Positions 22,084 through 32,206 of a DNA stretch of 64,000 nucleotides are shown here, piece after piece. Source of the DNA: Buxus sempervirens (Eukaryota; Streptophyta; Magnoliopsida; Buxales; Buxaceae); contig OX387193.1 in NCBI GenBank assembly GCA_947561395.2, positions 14,198,001 to 14,262,000 of the forward strand. The letters run 5' to 3'. The position numbers and the translations under genes are program-made. Under the pieces are notes generated by a model that was not told the DNA's origin, ran no database searches, and saw nothing but the letters and a program-made list of their open reading frames with translations. Positions within the stretch are counted from its first letter, which is position 1; each line of letters opens with the position of its first letter.

Positions 22084-22867
22084 AGAGGCCACCCTCCTTC
22101 ATTTGGAACAAGCCTCTCCTTGCTGGCCTACCCCCTCTCCCTCCTGATGTTCTCCATGACCAAATGCTGCCCAACCACCACAAAACCAAAACCCTTTTTA
22201 TACCCAAACTAGCCCTATACTCTATGACTACCCCAAAACCATGCCCAAATACTTTTTAGTTTGATCTTAACCCATCCACATTAATAAGACCCTTCCCATT
22301 TCGTCACAACAAACCTTGGAGGACGCGGAAGCGCTGCCGAAATCTCTAGGGAGTCACTCCATCTCCAAATCAAAGAAGTATTAGTGTGGTAACTCCTTTC
22401 TTTTTAATGAATCATTTCACTTAAGTTTCCTTTCACCTTATTACTGTGCTACTAACCCATTGATTTTACTGTTTGTTGAAGAATTCACATATAAGTAAAC
22501 GTGGCCTTATGGAATGAAAAATGAATGGAACCATGGAACTAATGAAAAAGGGAAAAGCCTTCGTTAACTGGTTAAATTCATAAGCATAAGAGGGATTTGT
22601 CCTCTTTAAATACCTCCATGTAATCCCCTTCCCATTATCACCTCTTTGGTTACCTTACCAGAAGATGACAAGGTGTACAAAATGGAGTTTAGCTCTATTC
22701 TAAAGTACCAAAAAAGGAACAAAAGAAAGAAGACTTGAAGATGGTGAATGATGCAAATGTGCCATGACAGAAAGCATTGAAATCGCCACAGAAGCCATTG
22801 GAGGTCCCAAGAAGGCCACGGAAATGATCCAGATCGGAGTCTGCAGCAAACATGCAAACTGGGTCGC

Positions 22868-22970
22868 GTCCGTAAACTCAGGCCGGTCCAGCCTGGACCG
22901 TATCTGATTCACGGACAAAGGGGACCGGAATTCATTCACGGTCAGGCTGGACCGTAGAGAAAATACGGGC
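22868..22970. repeat. Second 21-nt inverted-repeat array in B2
   Basis: Inverted repeats of the GACCGTA/TACGGGC or GACCGG/CACGGTC type start at 22868, 22896, 22923 and 22950 (steps 28, 27, 27). They are more diverged than the upstream array. The position, well downstream of the TATA box, parallels the leader copy in the Tat element. Confidence 0.7.
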
Positions 22971-23737
22971 AAAATGTAAAAATGATGAAAAAGTGTAATT
23001 TCTTGGTTCGGTTGGACCGGATCCGGCCTAAGCCGGCTTGAACCATCCCCTCAAAACATTTGGGCTACCTTAAGCCCATTTTTGGACTTTGGGCCTAGAT
23101 AGGCCCATCAAGATCCCTTTGGCCTACTTATGGGGCCCACTTTTGACCGGCCCAAACCCGGCCTGTTTTCAATAAAACGGGCTTAGGCCACTGGACTTTG
23201 GCTAATGGGCCCATTCCAAGCCCACTAAGCCCAAACTAAAATTGTAAATATATAAAATGTAAATAAAATAACCAAATGGGTTACCCAATAACCCAACTGG
23301 GCCCAAGGCCCAACCATGGCAACCCACGGGTCTTCCAATAGGACCCGGGTCCGACCCACTTCACTTAAATCAATAAAAAGATAAAATCAAGTAAAAGGGA
23401 CCCACACCTTCAAAGGGCCCCGCCAGACTTAACAAGGCAACATGCTAGTCTAGGAAGGGTGAAATTGACTCAGAAACCAGGGAGACCCGAGGGACCCGTC
23501 AAATCAACGGGGCGGACTGGGGTGTCTTAAGGCTTCCCCGGACGTAACCGAGAGCTTAGCTAGATCTCTAATAAGCCGCAGACCAGACTTAGACCCGATT
23601 AGGGCAAAACCGTGTCTGCCTGCACTCTCAGGCAGTGGCGACTCTGAATATCCCGAGGCACGCGCCAAAAGTGCGCCCGGTGTGCGATCTAGGCCAGGTT
23701 TAGGTGCGCACAGGAAGGGAGATATGTCAGCACATTG

Positions 23738-23825
23738 TTAAAAAAAAAAAAAGAGAAAAAAAGAAAAAAAAATAAGAAAATAGAAAAAAAAAAGAAAAAG
23801 GAAAAAAAAAAAGAAAAAAAGAGCA
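23738..23825. repeat. A-rich low-complexity tract
   Basis: Nearly pure A with G interruptions on the plus strand. It is a long pyrimidine tract on the minus strand, upstream of the putative splice acceptor of the antisense ORF. Confidence 0.8.
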
Positions 23826-23848
23826 AACTTGTGCTATAATTCTTACTA

Positions 23849-24065
23849 TTTTCTCAAAATCCTATTGTTGTCTTGAAATCCACCTCACAGCCACGAGAGC
23901 TCTGTGGAATTTAGGACAACCTTGGGAAGTGTGCCTGGTCAAAAGGATGATATCCACTCAATTTTCAACTTGGTTTGATAAAAAATCAGTTTTTCAAAAA
24001 TCCTATTTTTGGGCTTAAAATCCACTTCATAGCCACGAAAGCTCAGTGGAATTTAAGAACTCTTG
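23849..24065. repeat. About 142-bp imperfect tandem duplication before the 3' LTR
   Basis: The blocks TCAAAATCCTATTGTTG...CCACGAGAGCTCTGTGG and TCAAAAATCCTATTTTTG...CCACGAAAGCTCAGTGG lie about 142 bp apart. Each contains a short GAGCT(C)-centred inverted repeat. Function unknown. Confidence 0.6.
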
Positions 24066-24218
24066 GAGAGATGCCCCCCTTAAAGTGAGGGCTTTTTGGC
24101 AAATCTCCACTCAAAAATTGTTTTCTACAGAAATTGAATTGAACCGAGCAAATCATGCTCAAGGGAATGCAATTTGGGTTTGTCTACTCTTTGCAGCTCA
24201 CTGCTTCGCAGCTCCCGC

Positions 24219-24230
24219 AAAGAGGGGCAG
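24219..24230 (+). other. Polypurine tract of the Tat element
   Basis: AAAGAGGGGCAG lies just before the 3' LTR (which starts at 24232), the expected plus-strand primer site. Confidence 0.75.
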
Positions 24231-24231
24231 T

Positions 24232-26507
24232 TGTAGACACCCCAAATTGCACAAACAATCATCAAAAATCATTATCTCCTGGAAAGCCAGCACAGAATTT
24301 GAAGAAAATAAACTTTTACCTGTATCCGGATACTGAATCCGGATACAAGTACTCCTTCCTGTATCCGGATACTCATACCGGATACATGTGAGCCTTAGTG
24401 TATCCGGTACCATGTACCGGATACCTTAAGGCCCTTTTTTATCCGGTCTGATATACCGGATACATTAAGTTTGCTCAAAATTAGGGTTTTCCGAGAGAAA
24501 TCACTTGTTACCATCATGTCCCTCATTAAATGAGGGGAAATCTCGGAAATGACCTTAGGGTTAAGGTTGGAGGGGTTCTAGACATTAAGTTGTGTCTACC
24601 AATGACCTTAGCCTTTGCCTATAAATAGGAGCCTCCTCCTTGAGCAAATGGCACACAACTCTTGTTTTGAATTCTCGCAAAGAAGAACTCCAAGAGAAGA
24701 AGAAAACCGCTGTGGAATCGCCTCCAGAACTCAGGTAAGCCTCAACTTTTCTTTTTATTTTCTGTCTTTACATTCCTAGATCTAGATCTCTTCTTCTACC
24801 TTTCTGTAGTGTAAAGCCTTGTTTGTATGTGTGGAAATCCTTCCCCGGCTCAAAGTATCTCAAGACTCCCCTAGCCGTAAAACGTGAAGGCGGATCTAGG
24901 AGAAACGAGACTGGGGATTGACCCTAGTGCTAGAACCTATGTAGCATAAGGCCTTTTTGATTGATTGTAAACCGTTCCATGTTCAAAGTACCCTTGATTA
25001 TCTTAAAGAGAACAGAGGGAAACGATAATGGAACGGAACCCTAGGCTATGCTAGAACCTATTTTGTTGAATCTATATGCATGTTGTATTGATCTTGCTTG
25101 GTTTTTCACTCTTGTACACATATTACACTTTTTTGGTGAATAGGCTCACATTTGGGGATTTATTACATTCATTGTGATAAATCTCCAATAAATGGCCTCA
25201 ATCAAATTCTGGAGTGTTTTAAAATGTTTTTCAAAGGTTTTGGATTCATCTCACACGAATCACACACTTTTTGTCAATTTTCGGATTTGGATTTCTTCAA
25301 AAGTGGCTTAGCTTGACAGCACCTGTACCCTTACTTCGGACGCCCGTAACTTCATCGTCCGGATGAATTTTGGAGCGATTCTAGAACCATGGGAAAGGTG
25401 AGGCTGTCTAGTTTATGTCCACCAAATTTCATGAATTTCCATCAAACGGATTTTTGACACCTCCCTGTCGAAGTTAAGTGGACAGTTCAGGTTCAAGTAC
25501 AGAACTTGTCACTTCGACGGAGCGCCATGTGTTCGTTTTAAGTCCGATTCGACTGGTTTTTATTTCTGGGTACTCTTTTATGAGTCTATTTTCAAATCCA
25601 GTTGGTTTCATAATTTTTGGATTCCATTTGAATTATCGGTAGCCGAATTACTCAGAACTGTTCATTTGTACTTTTCTGGGTAAATCTGTGATCTTCGGGG
25701 CCTGTTTGGGAGACCACCTAAGGCACATCCGAAGGGATTTTTGTATGAGACTAGTTTCTGTTGAAAGATGGCCATACAGACTTCAATCACACCAAATTTA
25801 GTGGATTTTTATGTTGTGGATTTTTCTAGATAATTTTCCAAAGTTGCCCACTTATCATTTTTAAAAATCCCCAGCAGCAACTTCAAAGGAGCATAACTCC
25901 TAGATTTTTCATCGGAATGAAGTGAAATTTTGCATGAGACTCTTATTTACCCTAATCTTTCAAATGGATTTGGGTTGGTTCAATTCAGAATTGGATTTGA
26001 ATGATTTCAAGGCAAATGACATACTTTTTACCGAATTTTCTGGATTTGATTTAACTTGGTTTTATGCAACCTCTACTTTGATTTCCATCTTTTGAAATAC
26101 TCCAGAAATGATATTGACATAAGAGAGGATCTAAAATCAATTTAGATTCTCATGTGAAGATATCATACATTTGACCTTTTTCAAGGTTTCTCATGATTTT
26201 TAGCAAGCTTTCTTACTTTGTTTTTGCATGAACATACACTTGGCAACCACTTTGTGTGGATGAATGGGGGTGCCTAACACCTTCCCCTGTTCATAATCTA
26301 ATCCCCTTACCCATCTCTGGATTTGATTTTCAAGTAGGGTTATTTTTATCCTAGAATGTTTTTTTTTGACTATTTTGGCCTACTTTTGAATCTTTGGTGC
26401 CCATTCTCACCCCAAAATCATGAATGGTGGCGACTCTCCCATTTTTGCGTTGAGCCCGTGTGTTGACGGAGGGATGATCACACCGGTGATTTTTCCCATG
26501 TCTCACA
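24232..26507 (+). repeat. 3' LTR of the Tat element
   Basis: 2276 bp, starts TGTAGACACCCC and ends CCCATGTCTCACA, followed by the duplication GTCAC. It keeps the complete four-unit inverted-repeat array (24322-24463, period 39) and TATAAATAG at 24607. The first ~1 kb is almost identical to the 5' LTR and the rest carries nearly all the substitutions. Confidence 0.95.
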
Positions 26508-26512
26508 GTCAC

Positions 26513-26954
26513 CTGACGCAGTTTAGATCAAAGCATGTAAATAAACCACAGCATGCATGAGTGCACATGTGTGCATAGGAAGGAATTTTCACTGCCTCAT
26601 ATAGTAAAGTGACGAATTGGTATACAAATCAATGTTTTGAGAAAGTTCCCAGGAAACTGGAGGGGTCACAAAGGTCCCGCTTAAGACCCAATTTCCTTTG
26701 GTCATTTAAGTCGTGTTTGATAGAACTTCCTCAAAATACGTTTTTGCGTATATTCAACACTTACTAAGTAAGGTGGCAAATCTTCCTTGACCAATTTGTG
26801 CAAGTGTATGCATATGTACAAAGAGAGTGTGCGTGCATGTGCAAGTGTGTGCACATGTGCAAAAAGTGAGCCTGTTATAATCAAACTAATCAAACCAGGT
26901 TGGATCAGCCCCTAGCGATTCCGGGTTCAATCAAACTAGAGATTTTGGGTTCAA
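26513..26954 (-). mobile_element. Element H leader next to its primer site
   Basis: Non-coding sequence downstream (on the minus strand) of the H primer site. It includes a TG/CA-rich part at about 26795-26870. No gene is seen. It is interrupted at GTCAC by the complete Tat element. Confidence 0.6.
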
Positions 26955-26972
26955 TCCCTAGCAGAGTTGCCA
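26955..26972 (-). other. Primer-binding site of element H
   Basis: On the minus strand TGGCAACTCTGCTAGGGA lies a few bases after the LTR end at 26978. It matches the Tat primer site at 11316 in 16 of 18 positions. This shows that 26978-31366 is a 5' LTR and that the element runs leftwards. Confidence 0.75.
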
Positions 26973-27106
26973 AGCTATGCGCACCTCGGGCACGTTAAAA
27001 AAGCGTGTTACATGTTTAATGGAGTTGCCACTACCTGAAATAGTGCAGGTAGACACCCATTGATTTTTGGTTTGTACCAATGATTCCGGATAAGTGACCC
27101 GATTAC

Positions 27107-27137
27107 AACCCAGGGAAGTCCTTGAACACCCTGGGTT
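27107..27137. repeat. Conserved inverted repeat in H LTR
   Basis: AACCCAGGG, 13-nt loop, CCCTGGGTT. The same stem and loop are in the second H LTR at 62591-62621. It lies near the 3' end of the LTR on its coding strand. Confidence 0.75.
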
Positions 27138-28414
27138 GTCCCACCGAAATAGGTTCTCGTAAATTAGTTGGATATTTAGTGGGCTCTTTTATTATTATTA
27201 TTATTTTTTATTTTTTTCTTGTATATATATATTTATATTTATGATCACATATATACAAACATTGGAGGAATGGGGGTTGCTATGCTACCTCCCATACAAA
27301 ATAAAACATAATACATATGTACCAAAAAATCCAAAATAAAGAAATCCAAGTCAGAGCTTCCAACATGGAGCAATGTACTCGGCTACTCCAAAAAATATTT
27401 ATTTATTTATTATTTTTTTATTCTTCTTTTCTTTTTCCATTTTTTTTTAATTTTATCTTTCTCATATATACAAGGGATTAGAGGAGTGGGGGATTGCTAC
27501 ACTACATCCTACATGCACATAACAATTCTAAAGCAAAGAAACCTAAATTAAAAAGAATAAGAAATGGGGGCTGATTCGACCACTTCCAATAAAATGTTTT
27601 AGACTCTCATTTATAATAACATATCTACATTGGGAGAATGGAGGGCCACTATGTTACATCTCATGTAGTAAAATATAAAAAAATAAAACAAAACAAGAAC
27701 AAATGTAAGTAAAAAATCATAGTAAACAAAGGAAACAAAAAAAAGTGAAACAACCTGAACTACTGCGCTATCAGCATTCAAAGATTCATATCTCCCTCAA
27801 TTCTTGACCAAATTGTGCAAAATCTGATTCCTTAGAATCATAACTTTAAGAACTAAAATAACTTATAGCAGTTTTCAAAAATTCATTTTCATTTAAGAGA
27901 TATGAAGCTGCAAAATTTAATGTTAGACATTTCCTTGTGAAAAACTAATCCAAAGAAAAATTAAAAATAAAATACCTACTCATAGTGTAGGGTCTCGAGC
28001 ATATTTTTACATTAAAATAAAATAAAAATAGCACAAATATCATGAGGACTCTAGACTTGAATCGATTTAGAACTAGGTAAACAAAATATGTTCATCTGGA
28101 AAACAGGTGCAAGTCTAATGTAGAAAAACTTATAACTTTACATCTTTGTCTTTGTTTTTTTTTTTAATTGATTATCCTTGTTCAAATCCACTTTAAAAGC
28201 ATCTCAAAATCCTCACTGATCACATTACAAAAGAATCTTAGACTTTAGTGAAGAAAAGATAACTTCAAAAAATAGTTTAAGCAAGAAAAATACCTGTTTC
28301 TCTAAACTGGAACAAGTGATCAAAGCTTTGGTGTTGTTGGACAGTATTCTCCTTCTTCTAAGGTGCTCAACCTTTGATAATGAATGTCCTCCCTTTGCTA
28401 AGTGACTCCCCTAC

Positions 28415-30739
28415 TGTAGACACCCCAAATTGCACAATAATCATTAAAAATCATTATCTCCTTGAAAGCCAGCACAAAAATTGAAGAAAATAAGTTTTTA
28501 CCTGTATCCGGCAACTCAGGCCGGATACAAGTACTCCTCTTTGTATCCGGTGGAACATACCGGATACAAGAGAGCTTTAGCGTATCCGGCATTCTATGCC
28601 GGATACCTTAAGGCCCTTGTGTATCCGGCCTGATATGCCGGATACATAAGTTTTGCTCAAAATTAGGGTTTTCCGAGAGCTTTTCACTTTTACCATCATG
28701 TCCCTCATTAAAATGAGGGGAAATCTCGGAAACAGCCTTAGGGTTAAGGTTGGTGGGCTTTAGACATTAGGTTGTGTCTACCATCAACCTTAGCCTTTGC
28801 CTATAAATAGGAGGCTCTTCCTCAAGCAAATGGCCATTAACTCTTGCCTTGAATTCCTGCCAATAAGTTGGAGATCCAAGAGCTCCGAGTGAAGAAGGGA
28901 ACCGCCGCCGAATTGCTTCCAGGACCCCAGGTAAGCCTCAAACCTCTTCTTTATTTTCTGTATTTACATTCCTAGATGTAGATCTCTTCTTCTACCTTTC
29001 TGTAGAATAAGGCCTTCTATGTGTATGAAAACCCTTCCCTGGCTCAAAGTATCTCAAGACTCCCCCTAGCCGTAAAACGTGAAGGCGGGATCTAGGAGAA
29101 ACGAGACTGGGGATTGACCCTAGTGCTAGAACCTATTTAGAATAAAGCCTTTTGAATCTTTGAAGCCTGTTTCATATTCAAAGTACCCTATGATTATCTT
29201 GAAGAACCGTGTTTAACGGGGAGAGAGAACAAAGGGAAACGATAATGGAACGGAACCCTAGGTTGTTTTTAGAACCCCATTTTTATTAATATACATGCTT
29301 GATATCTTTGCTATGCTATTGGAATGGTTTTCACACTTACACATGCATAGCACATGATTTTGGCGGGATAGGCTCATATGTCGGGTTTATTGCATTTATT
29401 GTGATAAATTTGAAATAAATGGCCTCAATCAATTCTAGAATGTTTTGAAATGATTTTACAGGTTTTGTATTCATCTTGCACGAATTGCACATACTTTGTC
29501 ACAGTTTTGAATTGTTTTTCTCCAAAAGGGGTTTAACTTGACAGCAACTGTACCCCGACTTCGGACACTCATAACTTCATCGTCCGGATGAATTTTGGAG
29601 TAATTCCAGAACTATGGGAAAGGGGAGGCTGTCTAGTTTATGTCCACCAAATTTCATTAATTTCTATCAGGCGAATTTGTGACACCTCTCTGTCGAAGTT
29701 GATTGGACAGTTCAGGTTCAAATACAGAACTTGTCACTTCGACGGAGCGCCATGTGTTCGTTTTAAGTCCAATTCGAGTGATTTTTGTTTTTGGGCACTC
29801 CTTTATGAGTCAATTTTCAAATCCAGTTGGTTTCATAATTTTTTGACTCCATTTGTATTATTGGTAACAGATTTACTCAGAGCTGCGCATTAGTACTTTT
29901 TTGGGTAAATCTGTGATCTTCGGGGCCTGTTCGGGAGACCACCCAAGGCACATCCGAGTGATTTTTTGTATGAGGCTAGTTTCTTTCGAAATATGGCCAT
30001 ACAAACTTCAATCACACCAAATTTCATGGATTTCTATGGAGCAGATTTTTCTAGATAATTTTTCCAAAGTTGCCCACTTATCACTTTTGATTTTCCCCAG
30101 CAGCAACTTTAAAGGAGCATAACTCCTAGGATTTCAACCGGATTTACTTGAATTTTTGTATGAGTCTCTTATTTACCATGATCTTTCAAATGGATTTGGT
30201 TTGATTCAATTTAAAATTGATTTTGAATGATTTCAAGACAAATGGCATTACTTTTCACCGAATTTTCCGGATTTAACTCAACTTGGTTTTGTGCAACTTG
30301 TGCTTTGACTTCCATCTTTTTGTGATATTCCAGAAGTGATATTGACATAAAAGAGGATCTAGAATCCATTTGGATTCCTCATGTGAAAATATCACACATT
30401 GGCTTAATTCTTTTCCAATGTTTTTAATGATTTTTAGCAAGCTTTCTTATCTTTTTGCATGAACAAACACTTGGCAACCACCTTGTGTGGGTGAATGGGG
30501 GCACCTAACACCTTCCCCCGTTCATAATCTAATCCCCTTACCCATCTCTAGATTAGATTTTCAAGTAGGGTTATTTTACCCTAGAATTTGTCTTTTAGCT
30601 ATTTTTGCATATTTTTGAACCTTTTGGTGTCCATTCACACCCCAAAATTCTGAATGGTGGCGATTCTCCCAATTTTTGCGTCAAGCCCCATGTGTTGACG
30701 GAGGGTGAATCATCCCGGTGATTTTTCCCATGTCTCACA
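28415..30739 (+). mobile_element. Solo LTR of the Tat family inside the H LTR
   Basis: It starts TGTAGACACCCCAAATTGCA and ends CCCATGTCTCACA, flanked by CCTAC (28410-28414 and 30740-30744). It is 2325 bp. It is clearly related to the LTRs at 9050 and 24232 but more diverged than they are from each other. It has the four-unit 39-bp-period array at 28504-28645 with different loop sequences, and TATAAATAG at 28802. Confidence 0.95.
28504..28645. repeat. 39-bp-period inverted-repeat array, solo LTR copy
   Basis: 25-nt repeats start at 28504, 28543, 28582 and 28621, all with perfect GTATCCGG/CCGGATAC arms, 9-nt loops and 14-nt spacers. Compared with 24322-24463, loops differ at several bases each while the arms are unchanged (and the fourth has G where the other has T). 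Confidence 0.92.
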
Positions 30740-31366
30740 CCTACTTGCTGCTCCCCTCTCTCTTTTTCCACTTCTCCTCTCTTTTTTTCAGAGAGTTCTT
30801 TTACTTGCTCCCTTTTTTATTCAAAGAACTCTCTTACTTGCTCTCTCCCACTTCTCAACTTCTAAACTCCTATCCTTTCTATAAGAGAGTTCCACCCCTT
30901 CAACTTCTTAACCTCTCCTCTTCCTCTCTTAAACTCCTAGACCCTTCATCTCCCTAACCTCTCATCTTCCTCTCCTAAACTCCTAGACCTCTCATCTTCC
31001 ACTCTTAGTAATTCTCACCGATTTTGCATTGAATTTTTAACCATGTGGCATGTTGTATGGAATTTTAACCATGTAGTATATTGCCAAGAGAGTCCTAATG
31101 TTTTAATGCCACGTAGCACCCAATTTCGGTTTTATCAAAAATCCCCAGACTACCTTTCATTTCTTTTATCTATAACTTAGCCCTTTGAGATCCAATTTGA
31201 GCGTGGTTTGTTGCATTGGAATCGGCTCAAAATTCTTTTTATTATAGGCATGTTATTTCAAAAATATGCGTCCACCATAAAAAAACCTCGATTTACATGC
31301 CCACATATGTGCCGGTTCAAGATATGCATCTTGGCTAATTTTATGGTGCAAAAATGGGGTGCTGAC

Positions 31367-32162
31367 ACCTGGCTTGAGCCTGAATAGAAACCTAAGAAAT
31401 AAGCCTTTAGGCCAGTCCCATGCTCGACCCAGGCTTGAGCATGAAAAGTTCTGAAAATTTAAAAATCCAGTTTTTCAATTCCTATTTGAATTCTATCTCA
31501 TCTATAACTTCTTGGAAACCTATAAATAGGACTAGGGGACATATCTAAAACATGTTGGAGATATTTTAGAAACCCTAGATGTCTTATTCTTCCAAAGAAA
31601 ATTTCCATTCATATTTTCTCTCTTTGAGTCATCTCTTTCTTCTATTCTTCCTTGTACAATGCCTTAGAGTTCCGGGTTGGGAAGGATTCAACGTGGACGT
31701 TTGGCATGATCGTGTGAGGATATTTTTGAAGTTCTGGCATGCTGCAGGTTGTAGATCTAAAGAGTTCTTCAGAAGCTTGATAAGTCAGTGAGTTTCAAAG
31801 TCTAGCAAAGTTTGTTGAATAGTTTGAACCACTTTGTAAGCCTTCTTCTCATAATGGATCTTTAGGAGGCTCCTACGTAGCCTGGAGGGTTTTTCTTTAG
31901 TGAGAGTTCTCATAGAGTTTTTCTTTCGTCACCAAATTGCTTGTCTCTTTTATTTCTTTATATGCTTTAACGGTTTTGCAATTTGGGTGGCTTACTACTT
32001 AGTTATTATTTTCTGCAATTAATTTGAGGACTTGTGCATGCTATTTAATTAAGGACTTGTCTTTAGTTAAGTAGAAAATTTAATTTCCGCTGTGCAACAC
32101 CTATTTTCCCCCCTCCCCCCCCCCCCTCTAGGTGTATTTGGAGTCTAAATCCGTATTTTTTA
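31367..32162 (+). repeat. Copia 5' LTR, 3' portion
   Basis: Homologous to about 48460-49264 of the 3' LTR, with TATAAATAG at 31521 and the conserved block ending GTGTATTTGGAGTCTAAA. It differs from the 3' LTR by many substitutions, an indel of about 30 bp near 31690 and a poly-C expansion at about 32108-32126, so the element is old. Confidence 0.85.
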
Positions 32163-32164
32163 AT

Positions 32165-32176
32165 TGGTATCAGAGC
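32165..32176 (+). other. Copia primer-binding site
   Basis: TGGTATCAGAGC directly after the LTR, complementary to the 3' end of plant initiator tRNA-Met, as is standard for Ty1/copia. Confidence 0.9.
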
Positions 32177-32206
32177 GATTTTATCAGTTCCTTGACTCCT
32201 TGTGTC

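Larger units (their letters stand above)
21284..23712 (+). mobile_element. Solo LTR B2 inside the antisense ORF
   Basis: It starts TGTTAGCACCTGATTTTTGC and ends GGTGCGCACA, flanked by GGAAG (21279-21283 and 23713-23717). It is 2429 bp. Two inverted-repeat arrays (21846-22060 and 22868-22970), a TATA box at 22075 and the GGCCCA-rich part near 23040-23400 are visible. It split the antisense ORF at its likely splice acceptor and is younger than the Tat element. Confidence 0.93.
9050..26507 (+). mobile_element. Complete Ty3/gypsy Tat-lineage retrotransposon, 17.5 kb
   Basis: Both LTRs start TGTAGACA and end TCTCACA, and GTCAC flanks the element on both sides (9045-9049 and 26508-26512). In order: 5' LTR, tRNA-Arg-like primer site, long repeat-rich leader, truncated gag, protease, RT, RNase H, a second RNase H, integrase, an antisense ORF hit by solo LTR B2, polypurine tract and 3' LTR. 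The second RNase H and the primer site place it in the Tat group (Ogre/Retand relatives). The LTRs differ by roughly 25-30 substitutions by eye (about 1.2%), so it is fairly young, yet gag and pol carry stops and frameshifts. It is probably non-autonomous. Confidence 0.93.
26978..31366 (-). mobile_element. 5' LTR of element H, minus strand, split by a Tat solo LTR
   Basis: On the minus strand it starts TGTCAGCACCCCATTTTTGC at 31366 and ends GAGGTGCGCA at 26978. Without the nested LTR it is about 2.06 kb. A second copy of the family begins at 62462. The start resembles the B family (TGTAAGCACC/TGTTAGCACC). The flank beyond 31366 is CCTGG within a copia LTR. The other duplication must lie left of the window, since the element continues to position 1. 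Confidence 0.8.

Noticed and set aside
26978-31366. Treating this as another solo LTR
   Set aside because: The two flanks (AGCTA and CCTGG) do not match, and a primer-binding site follows on the minus strand, so it is a 5' LTR of a longer element.
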